Origin: Parerythrobacter aestuarii
GTDB lineage: Bacteria; Pseudomonadota; Alphaproteobacteria; Sphingomonadales; Sphingomonadaceae
Direction of reading: 5' to 3'
DNA: 64,000 nucleotides
Assembly (NCBI RefSeq): GCF_030140925.1
Contig: NZ_JARBWD010000002.1
Span: 186,001 to 250,000, forward strand
Positions 55,413 through 63,169 of this stretch are shown here, piece after piece; positions within the stretch are counted from its first letter, which is position 1, and every line of letters starts with the position of its first letter. The translations under genes and the position numbers were made by a program. The notes under the pieces were generated by a model, which did no database searches, was not told the origin of the DNA, and was given only the letters and a program-made list of their open reading frames with translations.

Positions 55413-56222
55413 ATGGAATTCCAGACCAACGATCGCGTGGCGATCACGCTTGAAGACGATGGCGTGGCGCAGGTCCGCTTCATCCGTGCCGACAAGATGA
55501 ATGCGCTCGACCAGACCATGTTCGAAACGATGATTGCTGCCGGCGAAGCGCTGCAGGCCGAGAAGGGCGTGCGCGCCGTGGTCCTCTCGGGCGAGGGTCG
55601 GGCATTCTGTGCCGGGCTCGATCTTTCCAATTTCGGCAATCCTGACGGCTCCGGCAATCACCCTCTTGCCACTCGCACGCATGGCGATTCCAATCGTGCG
55701 CAGCAGGTCGCGACGCAATGGCGCAAGCTCAAGGTCCCGGTCATCGCCGCAGTCCATGGCGTGTGCTTTGGCGGCGGACTGCAGATCGCCAGCGGGGCCG
55801 ACATCCGCATCGTCCACCCGGAAACCCGGATGGCGATCATGGAGATGAAATGGGGCCTGGTGCCGGACATGGGCGGCTATCCGCTGTGGCGCGGGCTGGT
55901 GCGCGACGACTTGCTGCGCGAGCTGATCTATACCAACCGCGAGTTCACCGGGGCCGAAGCGCAGGCGCTGGGCCTTGCCACCCATGTCGACGAAGATCCG
56001 CACGCCAGGGCCACTGATCTTGCCCGGGTGATGGCCGATCGTAACCCGCACGCGATGCAGGCCGCGAAGCGCATTGCCAACAAGATGTACGATGCGACCG
56101 CCGCTGACCTCCTGATCGAAGAAAGCGTCGAACAGGATGCGATCATCCGCTCGCCGAACCAGGTCGAAGCCGTCATGGCAGGCATGGCGAAGCGCAAGGC
56201 GGCTTACGCTGAAGTCGAATAG
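55413..56222 (+). CDS. Enoyl-CoA hydratase/isomerase family protein
   Basis: 269 residues, crotonase fold. The oxyanion-hole segments are SGEGRAFCAGLDLSN (near residue 50) and GVCFGGGLQIASGADIRI (near residue 115), and the C-terminal helices include QDAIIRSPNQVEAVMAG. The catalytic carboxylates of the true hydratases are not clearly placed, so the reaction may be isomerase- or hydratase-like. It has an AGGAG site at 7 bases and stands next to a convergent thioesterase. Confidence 0.87.
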   Translation: MEFQTNDRVAITLEDDGVAQVRFIRADKMNALDQTMFETMIAAGEALQAEKGVRAVVLSGEGRAFCAGLDLSNFGNPDGSGNHPLATRTHGDSNRAQQVATQWRKLKVPVIAAVHGVCFGGGLQIASGADIRIVHPETRMAIMEMKWGLVPDMGGYPLWRGLVRDDLLRELIYTNREFTGAEAQALGLATHVDEDPHARATDLARVMADRNPHAMQAAKRIANKMYDATAADLLIEESVEQDAIIRSPNQVEAVMAGMAKRKAAYAEVE

Positions 56223-56232
56223 CGGGAGGGCA

Positions 56233-57006
56233 CTAGCCGAAGATCGCTCCGGCTTGCTGGCCGGCCATCACTTGCGTGCCCTCGGCATCCCATAGCCTCA
56301 GTCGCTCGCTCGAATAGCCTTGGTCGGCATGGTCGCTCGCGGTTTCGCCCAGCCACCATCCATCACGCGTCGACGCCTCTGGATCGAGGATGTTGAACGA
56401 CCAGTTGATCGAGCTGAATGGTCCTTGGCGTTGCATCGCTCGCATCGAACCCGGAGGCAGCGTGTCGCCGACCAGCACCAATTCCGAGACCGGGTCGAGC
56501 CCGCTCGGCTCGCGCAGCCGGAACCAGCGCCGTACCACCGGCTCGCCCGGGCCGCTGGTATCCTGCGCCCGGCGAATCTCGTAGCGGTTGATGAAGTGCC
56601 CCGGAGGCGGATTGCCCACCGCTTCGCTCTCTTCGGGCGGGCCGGGCCATGGTTCGACCTTCGGGGCCGGGTGGAGCGCATTGGGCTCGCGGCTGGTGCC
56701 GAACACCCATAGCGCAGTCAGCCCAACCGTGCCTTCGACCAGCAACTCGCTGCGCAATTGCACGACATTGCGCCCCTGACGAACCATTTCAACCCGTGTC
56801 TCGATCTCCGGGCCGACCGGTCCGACAAAGCCGATCTGCGCCGAACGCAGCGGCGGCAGCCCGGGACAGGCGCGTACGGCGGCGGTATAGGCTACCAGCG
56901 CGCCTGCTCCTCCATACAGCGTGCGACCCTGCATCCAGCCTTCTGCAGGCAGGGTGACCGGGCCGGGTGTGGCCGTAATTGGGGCGACAAGATCTTTAGC
57001 ACTCAT
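56233..57006 (-). CDS. Acyl-CoA thioesterase family (double hot-dog) protein
   Basis: 257 residues starting at MSAKDLVAPITATPG. The hot-dog fold of the TesB-like double type is suggested by GWMQGRTLYGGAGALVAYTAAV in the N-terminal half and the related FSSINWSFNILDPEASTRDGWW stretch in the second. It probably hydrolyses acyl-CoA. It converges on the enoyl-CoA hydratase gene with 10 bp between. Family-level call. Confidence 0.8.
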   Translation of the reverse strand: MSAKDLVAPITATPGPVTLPAEGWMQGRTLYGGAGALVAYTAAVRACPGLPPLRSAQIGFVGPVGPEIETRVEMVRQGRNVVQLRSELLVEGTVGLTALWVFGTSREPNALHPAPKVEPWPGPPEESEAVGNPPPGHFINRYEIRRAQDTSGPGEPVVRRWFRLREPSGLDPVSELVLVGDTLPPGSMRAMQRQGPFSSINWSFNILDPEASTRDGWWLGETASDHADQGYSSERLRLWDAEGTQVMAGQQAGAIFG

Positions 57007-57129
57007 TGCGGCCTTGTTGCCGCTCGCGGAGCTGGCGTCCAGACTGACGTAACGGAAGGTGCGAGACGGTGATTGCCTTTGCCACACAGAATCGCTAGTG
57101 CGCCGCTTCCCGTCCGAGAGGCCGGGCGA

Positions 57130-57203
57130 GGCCCGATGGCGGAGTGGTTACGCAGAGGACTGCAAATCCTTGCACGCCGGTTCGATTCCGGCTCGGGCCT
57201 CCA
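57130..57203 (+). tRNA. tRNA-Cys (GCA anticodon), CCA encoded
   Basis: Acceptor GGCCCGA pairs with TCGGGCC; the anticodon stem GAGGA/TCCTT encloses CTGCAAA with anticodon GCA; the T arm is GCCGG-TTCGATT-CCGGC. The discriminator is T, with CCA in the DNA. Cysteine tRNA. Confidence 0.96.
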
Positions 57204-57225
57204 CTTCTCTTGAGCAAGAGAATGT

Positions 57226-57301
57226 GCCGCTTTAGCTCAGTTGGTAGAGCACATCATTCGTAATGATGGGGTCACGTGTTCGAGTCACGTAAGCGGCACC
57301 A
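57226..57301 (+). tRNA. tRNA-Thr (CGU anticodon), probable integration target
   Basis: Acceptor GCCGCTT pairs with AAGCGGC; the anticodon stem CATCA/TGATG encloses TTCGTAA with anticodon CGT, which reads ACG (threonine). The T loop is TTCGAGT and the gene ends with CCA. An 8-bp inverted repeat (TTCTCTTG/CAAGAGAA) lies between it and tRNA-Cys. Its 3' end borders the integrase gene. Confidence 0.95.
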
Positions 57302-57390
57302 GAGCCTCCTCCCAAATCGTCCCGAAACCGTTGATTTTCAGCGGTTTTTGGGGTATTTGTAACTTTCTGATGTTCCCGCTTTGTCCCGCG

Positions 57391-57468
57391 TCATGCCCCC
57401 ACGTCTATCACCATTTGGGGGCATGAAAGGGGGCATAACGCCAGCCAGAAAGGTCATGCCCCCAAATG
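57391..57468. repeat. Four copies of TCATGCCCCC including a 15-bp inverted repeat over the integrase start
   Basis: Copies at 57391-57400 and 57454-57463 (direct) and 57417-57426 and 57429-57438 (inverted, the last with one mismatch). CATTTGGGGGCATGA (57412-57426) and TCATGCCCCCAAATG (57454-57468) are perfect inverted repeats; the second covers the integrase ATG at 57466. Likely integrase arm sites or an autoregulatory operator. Confidence 0.7.
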
Positions 57469-58704
57469 CCGATTTTAGCGCAAGAAATCCGTAGGTTACG
57501 CCCGAAAAGCGTGTCATTTCGGAAAACCGACTCAAAAGGCCTCTATCTGGAGGTGTTTCCGAACGGTTCGAAGCTCTGGCGATACAAGTTTCGCATAGCC
57601 GGAAGGGAAAAGCGGATGGCCTTGGGCGCATGGCCGGACATCTCCCTGGCCGATGCGCGCAAGCGGAGGGACGTGGCGCGGCTCAAGGTTCTCGACGGAA
57701 TCGACCCCACGCTTGAGCGCAAACGGAAGAAGCGTCTCGCGCGAATGAATGCCGGGAATAGCTTCAAGAGCGTCGCCGAAGACTTCATCAAGGTGCGCAT
57801 GGAAGACAGCGGGAAGGCGGAATCAACCATCCGCAAAGCGCGCTGGTATGTCTCGCTACTTGAACCCGACATCGGGCGGCGCCCGATCAATGACATCGAG
57901 CCGGTCGAGCTGCTCGAGGCCCTCAAGAAGATCGAGCGCAGGGGACACCGGGAATCGGCCAACCGGACACGCGCATTGGCCAGCAGGGTGTTCCGACACG
58001 GGATCGCCTGTTCGCTCTGCAAGAACGATCCTGCGGCCCACCTGGGAGATGCCTTAGCTACGCCAATCGTGACCCATCGCGCGGCCATTCTGGAACCCGA
58101 CAAGTTCGGCCAGTTGCTACGCGATATCGACGAATTCACGGGTACGCCTTTGGTGCGGATCGCTATGCAGATATTGCCTCACATCATGACCCGTCCGGGC
58201 GAGATGCGAATGGGGCAATGGTCCGAGATCGACTGGGGTCAGCGGATCTGGAACATTCCCGCCGAGCGGACCAAGTTACGACGGCTTCACGCGGTGCCGT
58301 TGTCCGACCAGGTGATGCTCCTTCTACGCGAACTGCATTGCCACACGGGCGGGTTCGAGAAGATGTTTCCCGCTCAGCAATCGCACCTGAAATACATGTC
58401 GGATAACTCGATCAACCAGGCAATGCGGCGGATGGGCTATGGCCCCGATGTGGTGACCGCACACGGCTTCCGCTCTACAGCCTCAACGTTCTTGAACGAG
58501 AGCGGCAAGTGGCATCCCGACTCGATCGAGCGCTCGCTTGCGCACGGCGATAGCAGCGCGATCAGAGGCATCTACAATCGCGGCAACTACTGGGATGAGC
58601 GCGTTCAGATGGCGCAGTGGTGGAGCGACTATATCGATGAGCTGAAGGCGGGTGCGAAGGTGCTTCACTTCAACCGAGGGGGAGCAACTAGGTTTGTGCG
58701 CTGA
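57466..58704 (+). CDS. int: P4-type tyrosine-recombinase integrase
   Basis: 412 residues. The DUF4102-type arm-binding N-terminus (VSFRKTDSKGLYLEVFPNGSKLWRYKFRI) and the core-binding helices precede the catalytic domain. The catalytic Arg is in TRPGEMRMGQW (near 243), HGFR near 333, and the Tyr nucleophile in IYNRGNYWDERVQM (Tyr370). It integrates into tRNA 3' ends; tRNA-Thr is 164 bases upstream. No excisionase gene is seen nearby. The start ATG lies inside an inverted repeat. Confidence 0.93.
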   Translation: MPILAQEIRRLRPKSVSFRKTDSKGLYLEVFPNGSKLWRYKFRIAGREKRMALGAWPDISLADARKRRDVARLKVLDGIDPTLERKRKKRLARMNAGNSFKSVAEDFIKVRMEDSGKAESTIRKARWYVSLLEPDIGRRPINDIEPVELLEALKKIERRGHRESANRTRALASRVFRHGIACSLCKNDPAAHLGDALATPIVTHRAAILEPDKFGQLLRDIDEFTGTPLVRIAMQILPHIMTRPGEMRMGQWSEIDWGQRIWNIPAERTKLRRLHAVPLSDQVMLLLRELHCHTGGFEKMFPAQQSHLKYMSDNSINQAMRRMGYGPDVVTAHGFRSTASTFLNESGKWHPDSIERSLAHGDSSAIRGIYNRGNYWDERVQMAQWWSDYIDELKAGAKVLHFNRGGATRFVR

Positions 58705-58735
58705 CGGCAGCTGAGACAGGAAGGCAACTTTCACC

Positions 58736-58754
58736 GCATCAAATAGCTTGATGC
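58736..58754. promoter_or_regulatory. Operator-like palindrome upstream of the half-size hsdS
   Basis: GCATCAA-N5-TTGATGC is a perfect 7-bp inverted repeat. The same TTGATGC occurs again at 58809-58815, inside the first codons of the gene, as part of GATGCATC. A TTGACA hexamer is at 58764. The grouping suggests control of the restriction-modification operon. The regulator is unknown. Confidence 0.45.
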
Positions 58755-58798
58755 ACTAATTTGTTGACACGCACGACGCAATCTATCAATTGAGGTGC

Positions 58799-59422
58799 AT
58801 GAAACGCGTTGATGCATCTGATTCGACTCAGCTAGTTGAGGTGGCCTCCATCTCGGCTGGATACCCGTTCCGGGGGAAGATCGACGAGCTACCATCCGGT
58901 GATGTTGCTGTCGTACAGATGAGAAACGCCAGCCCAGAAGCAGGGATCGATTGGGAAGACTTAGTGCATGTCGAGCTACCCCGCTCGAAAGATAAAGCGC
59001 TACTGCATCCCGGTGACATCATCCTGTCTACAAGAGGCGGGCGAAATTTCGCGTACTGCATCGATGGCGGGCGTGGGGCGGTGGTCTGCTCAACGCACTT
59101 TTTCGTAATTCGCTTAATGCGCGACCACATCATCCCTGAGTTCTTGGCGTGGCAGATCAATCAGACTCCCGCTCAGCAGTATCTTGCTGCCGGAGCGACA
59201 GGATCGCACATTCTGAATTTGAAGCGCTCCGTAGTTGAGCAATTGCCGATCCTCGTCCCGAGGTTCGATAGGCAAAGCTGCGTTGTCGAAATCGACAAAG
59301 CCTTTCAGGCAGAGCGCCGGGTTCTCAATCAACTCATCCGAAATAGAACAAACGAGATGAATGCCGTAGCCAAGGAACTTTTGCGGGCCGTCTCAACGCA
59401 TCCGGGAAAGAGAGCATTATGA
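58799..59422 (+). CDS. Half-size type I restriction specificity protein (single TRD)
   Basis: 207 residues, about half of a normal HsdS. One target-recognition-domain-like block (ISAGYPFRGKIDELPSGDVAVVQMRN and STRGGRNFAYCIDGG) is followed by one long helical spacer (LNQLIRNRTNEMNAVAKELLRAV). A full HsdS lies downstream (61955), so this may alter specificity or be a degenerate copy, although the frame is intact. It overlaps hsdM by 4 bases. The start ATG has GAGG only 3 bases upstream. Confidence 0.78.
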   Translation: MKRVDASDSTQLVEVASISAGYPFRGKIDELPSGDVAVVQMRNASPEAGIDWEDLVHVELPRSKDKALLHPGDIILSTRGGRNFAYCIDGGRGAVVCSTHFFVIRLMRDHIIPEFLAWQINQTPAQQYLAAGATGSHILNLKRSVVEQLPILVPRFDRQSCVVEIDKAFQAERRVLNQLIRNRTNEMNAVAKELLRAVSTHPGKRAL

Positions 59423-60927
59423 TCGACCAGATCAAACAGGACGAAGTGAACAAGGCCGTCTGGGCCGCCTGTGACACTTTTCGCGGGACGGTCTCTGCCG
59501 ACATCTACAAGGACTACGTCCTCACCATGCTGTTCCTGAAGTACCTTTCGGACGTGTGGCAGGACCACTACGACGAGTACAAGAAGCAGTATGGCGATAC
59601 ACCCGAGCTTATCGCCGAGTTGATGACCAACGAGCGCTTCGTCCTGCCGGAATCCGCCAACTTCGCCACGCTATACAAAGCGCGGCACGAACCCGGGAAC
59701 GGTGAGCGGATCGATAAGGCGCTGCACGCCATCGAAGAGGCGAATGTCGGCAAGCTGCGCGATGTGTTCCAAGACATCAGCTTCAACTCCAACAGGCTGG
59801 GGGAGGAAAAGCAGAAGAACGACATCCTGCGGCACCTTTTAGAGGATTTCGCGCGGCCAGAGCTGAATATGCGCCCGTCGCGCATCGGCAATCTGGACGT
59901 CATCGGCAACGCCTACGAATTCCTGATCAAGAACTTCGCTGCGGACGCGGGCCGCAAGGCAGGCGAATTCTACACCCCGCCCGAAGTGTCCGAGCTGATG
60001 GCCGAGATCATGGACATGGCCGAGGGCGAGGAAGCTTGCGATCCTACCTGCGGTTCCGGTTCGCTGCTGATGAAGTGCGGGCGCCGCGTACAGGCCAAGT
60101 TCGGTGGGTCGAAGAAATATGCGCTTTTCGGCCAGGAATCGATCGGCAGCACGTGGGCGCTCGCCAAGATGAACATGTTCCTCCACGGCGAGGACAATCA
60201 CCGAATTGAATGGGGCGACACCATCCGCAACCCCAAGCTGCTCGATGCCGAGGACCGCCTGAAGCACTTCGATGTGGTCGTCGCCAACCCGCCGTTCAGC
60301 CTCGACAAGTGGGGCGTCGATACGGCGGAGAATGATCGGTTCGGACGCTTCCGGCGCGGCGTGCCGCCCAAGACCAAGGGTGACTTTGCCTTTATCCTCC
60401 ACATGATTGAGACGATGAAGCCGAAGACCGGGCGCATGGCAGTGGTCGCGCCGCATGGTGTGCTGTTCCGGGGATCGAGCGAGGGCAAAATCAGGCAAAA
60501 ACTGATCGAGGAAAACCTGCTCGAAGCGGTGATCGGCCTGCCCGAGAAGCTGTTCTACGGTACCGGCATTCCCGCCTGTATCCTGATCTTCCGCAAGACC
60601 AAGTCTGACGACAAGGTGCTGTTCATCGATGCGAGCCGTGAGTTCAAATCAGGCAAGAACCAGAACCAGATCGAAGAAGAGCACATCGCGAAGATCGTCG
60701 AAACCTATCGCAAGCGTGAGACCGTCGACAAATACTCTTACCTCGCCACGCCCGAGGAGATCGCCGAGAACGACTACAACCTCAACATCCCGCGCTACGT
60801 CGACACCTTCGAAGAGGAGGAAGAGATCGACTTGGTTGCTGTCCGCGCCGAACGGCTGAAGCTGAAGGCCGAGCTCGCCAAGCTGGAAGACAAGATGGAC
60901 GTCTACCTCAAGGAGCTTGGCTACTGA
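59419..60927 (+). CDS. hsdM: Type I restriction-modification DNA methyltransferase HsdM
   Basis: 502 residues. The N6-adenine methyltransferase motifs are DPTCGSGSLLMK (AdoMet, motif I) and VVVANPPFSLDKWG (motif IV, NPPF), with the N-terminal helical HsdM domain (DQIKQDEVNKAVWAACDTFRG) before them. It methylates the site chosen by HsdS. The 3' end overlaps rhuM by one base (TGATG). hsdR is not in the window. Confidence 0.94.
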   Translation: MIDQIKQDEVNKAVWAACDTFRGTVSADIYKDYVLTMLFLKYLSDVWQDHYDEYKKQYGDTPELIAELMTNERFVLPESANFATLYKARHEPGNGERIDKALHAIEEANVGKLRDVFQDISFNSNRLGEEKQKNDILRHLLEDFARPELNMRPSRIGNLDVIGNAYEFLIKNFAADAGRKAGEFYTPPEVSELMAEIMDMAEGEEACDPTCGSGSLLMKCGRRVQAKFGGSKKYALFGQESIGSTWALAKMNMFLHGEDNHRIEWGDTIRNPKLLDAEDRLKHFDVVVANPPFSLDKWGVDTAENDRFGRFRRGVPPKTKGDFAFILHMIETMKPKTGRMAVVAPHGVLFRGSSEGKIRQKLIEENLLEAVIGLPEKLFYGTGIPACILIFRKTKSDDKVLFIDASREFKSGKNQNQIEEEHIAKIVETYRKRETVDKYSYLATPEEIAENDYNLNIPRYVDTFEEEEEIDLVAVRAERLKLKAELAKLEDKMDVYLKELGY

Positions 60928-61958
60928 TGGCGGGCGAGTTGATCCTCTACACCACCGAAGACGGTGATCTTATCGTTCGCTTGCAGGAGCGCGACGGCAG
61001 TGTCTGGCTCACACAGGCGCAAATGTCCGAACTGTTTCAGACCACCGTTTCCAACATCAACAAACATATCAAAGCGATATTGGACGATGACGAGCAGGAT
61101 GAGGCAACTATTGAGGATTACTCAATAGTTCAAACCGAGGGCAACCGCAGCGTCGAGCGGCAGGTTGCTCACTATAGCCTACCCATGATCCTCTCGGTTG
61201 GCTTCCGCGTTCGTTCCCCGCGTGGTGCGCAATTCCGCCGCTGGGCATCGGAGACCTTGTCCGAATACATGGTCAAGGGCTTCGTCATGGATGACGAGCG
61301 CCTGAAGGAACCGGACAACGACTACTTCGAAGATTTGCTCGCCCGTATCCGCGACATTCGCGCGTCGGAAAAACTGTTCTACAAGAAGGTGCTCGATATC
61401 TACGCCACCGCCGTGGACTATGACCCAAAGGCAGAGGCGAGCCAGCAATTCTTTCAGACGGTGCAAAACAAGATGCACCACGCGGCCCATGGCCAGACGG
61501 CGGCGGAAACCAAACTGGCGCGCGCCGACAGCGCCAAGCCGATGATGGGGCTGACCAGTTGGAACGGCGAGAAGAAGGGGCGCTTGCCAACCAAGCAGGA
61601 TGCACAGGTGGCGAAGAATTATCTTGAAGCGGACGAGATGGACACGCTCAACCGCATCACCGTTGCCTTCCTGGAATTTGCCGAGGCCATGGCGAAGAAC
61701 CGCAAGCCGATGCACATGGCCGACTGGATTGCGAAGCTGGATGATTTTCTGAAGCTGGGTGATCATGAGCTCTTGAGCGGTGCGGGTAAAGTGTCCGCAA
61801 AACGCGCAAGCAAGCATGTCGATGCCGAATATGACCGCTGGCACACCCGCGCGATCAACGCGCCAAGCGCGGTCGAGCAGCATTTCATCGAAGCAACCGC
61901 CAAGGTGAAGAAGCTCGCCGCTGACAAGTCCGCCAAGGGCAAGGGGGGTGCGAAATGA
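60927..61958 (+). CDS. RhuM-family (virulence RhuM-like) protein inserted between hsdM and hsdS
   Basis: 343 residues. The RhuM N-terminal domain is visible (LIVRLQERDGSVWLTQAQMSELFQTTVSNINKHIK, a DNA-binding-like helix set, and the RQVAHYSLPMILSVGFRVRS block), followed by a helical C-terminus. RhuM is known from Salmonella pathogenicity islands and occurs within type I RM operons; its function is unclear. It overlaps both neighbours (1 base with hsdM, 4 with hsdS). A perfect 10-bp inverted repeat lies in the coding sequence at 61106-61130. Confidence 0.88.
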   Translation: MAGELILYTTEDGDLIVRLQERDGSVWLTQAQMSELFQTTVSNINKHIKAILDDDEQDEATIEDYSIVQTEGNRSVERQVAHYSLPMILSVGFRVRSPRGAQFRRWASETLSEYMVKGFVMDDERLKEPDNDYFEDLLARIRDIRASEKLFYKKVLDIYATAVDYDPKAEASQQFFQTVQNKMHHAAHGQTAAETKLARADSAKPMMGLTSWNGEKKGRLPTKQDAQVAKNYLEADEMDTLNRITVAFLEFAEAMAKNRKPMHMADWIAKLDDFLKLGDHELLSGAGKVSAKRASKHVDAEYDRWHTRAINAPSAVEQHFIEATAKVKKLAADKSAKGKGGAK

Positions 61959-63169
61959 TTCCGGAGGGGTGGGAGCGCTCGACCGTGGCCGAAATATCTG
62001 CAGTCCCGGTTTCTTATGGTGTTGTGCAGACAGGCGATCCTGTTGAGAAAGGCGTCCCCTGCGTGCGCGTTGTCGATATCGCCAACGGCGATCTCAATCC
62101 CGCTTCGATGATCACAACAAGCCAGGAAATTAGCGCTGCATACAGCCGAACTGTATTGAAGGAAGGCGACCTGATGATCGCACTACGCGGCATCATCGGC
62201 CAGACGGCGCAGGTCACATCGGAGCTCGAAGGATGCAACCTAACGAGGGGTATTGCCAGGATCTCTCCGAAGAAAGGCGCAGCCACATCAGACTTTCTGC
62301 TCCAATCGCTAAACGGCCCTGAGTTCAAGAACCTGATCAACCGGCGGGCCAACGGCTCGGCACTTCAAGAGATCTCGATCGCGACGTTGCGAAAAGCACC
62401 TGTCTTGCTTCCACCCATTTCGGAACAGCGGCGCATCGCCGAAACGCTAAAAACTTGGGATCGCGCCATCGAGACGGTCGAGGCACTGATCGCCAACGCC
62501 CGCGCTCAGAAGCAGGCGCTGAAGCAGCAGCTGCTCCCGCAAGGCACCACCCCACCCAAGAAACGCCTCCCCGGCTTTTCCGGTGATTGGCGGGAAATCC
62601 GCTTAGGAACCGCGTTCACAGAACGGGTTGAACGTGGCGAAGATGGGTTGGCGCTTCTGTCGGTCACGCAGGCCAGTGGCGTAATCCCGCAAGAAGATGC
62701 TGGGCGGCGAAACATATCCAGCGTTGACCAATCGAAGTACAAGACAGTCTGCGCGGGCGATATTGCCTACAACACCATGCGCATGTGGCAGGGTGCCTCT
62801 GCGCTCAGCGGCCTGACTGGTAAGGTCAGTCCAGCCTACACCGTTGTCACACCTCGAAATGGACACGACGCGCTGTTCTATTCCTACTTGTTTAAGCAGC
62901 CGAAAATGATCCACGTGTTCGAGCGCCATTCGCAGGGTCTCGTGTCCGATACGTGGAACCTCAAGTTTCCGCACTTCGCGAAGATTCGCATCCGGGTTCC
63001 CGGCATCGAGGAACAGGTCGCCATTGCCGCAGCAATCAAGAGCGTGGACGATCTTACCGTTGCCTACGAAGGCCAACTCACCGCCCTCCGCCAGGAAAAG
63101 GCCGCGCTGATGCAGCAACTGCTGACCGGCAAACGCCGGGTCAAAATCCCGGAAGGCGAGGTGGCGTGA
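61955..63169 (+). CDS. hsdS: Type I restriction-modification specificity subunit HsdS
   Basis: 404 residues with two target-recognition domains and central helices: the first TRD (VDIANGDLNPASMITTSQEI and SALQEISIATLRKAPVLLPP) is followed by the helical spacer (TLKTWDRAIETVEALIANARAQKQALKQQL). The second TRD (ALLSVTQASGVIPQEDAGR) leads to a matching helical end (LTALRQEKAALMQQLLTGKRR). Standard HsdS length. It overlaps rhuM and is followed by a DUF4917 gene with a one-base overlap. Confidence 0.93.
   Translation: MIPEGWERSTVAEISAVPVSYGVVQTGDPVEKGVPCVRVVDIANGDLNPASMITTSQEISAAYSRTVLKEGDLMIALRGIIGQTAQVTSELEGCNLTRGIARISPKKGAATSDFLLQSLNGPEFKNLINRRANGSALQEISIATLRKAPVLLPPISEQRRIAETLKTWDRAIETVEALIANARAQKQALKQQLLPQGTTPPKKRLPGFSGDWREIRLGTAFTERVERGEDGLALLSVTQASGVIPQEDAGRRNISSVDQSKYKTVCAGDIAYNTMRMWQGASALSGLTGKVSPAYTVVTPRNGHDALFYSYLFKQPKMIHVFERHSQGLVSDTWNLKFPHFAKIRIRVPGIEEQVAIAAAIKSVDDLTVAYEGQLTALRQEKAALMQQLLTGKRRVKIPEGEVA

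Noticed and set aside
57205..57222. TTCTCTTG/CAAGAGAA inverted repeat between tRNA-Cys and tRNA-Thr as a terminator
   Set aside because: An 8-bp stem with a 2-base loop and no T run; could be a processing hairpin, but nothing supports a terminator call.
48564..57405. 15-base match GTCATGCCCCCACGT near 48564 and 57390
   Set aside because: One chance match of this length is expected in 64 kb of GC-rich DNA; the 48 kb copy lacks the other repeats seen at the integrase.
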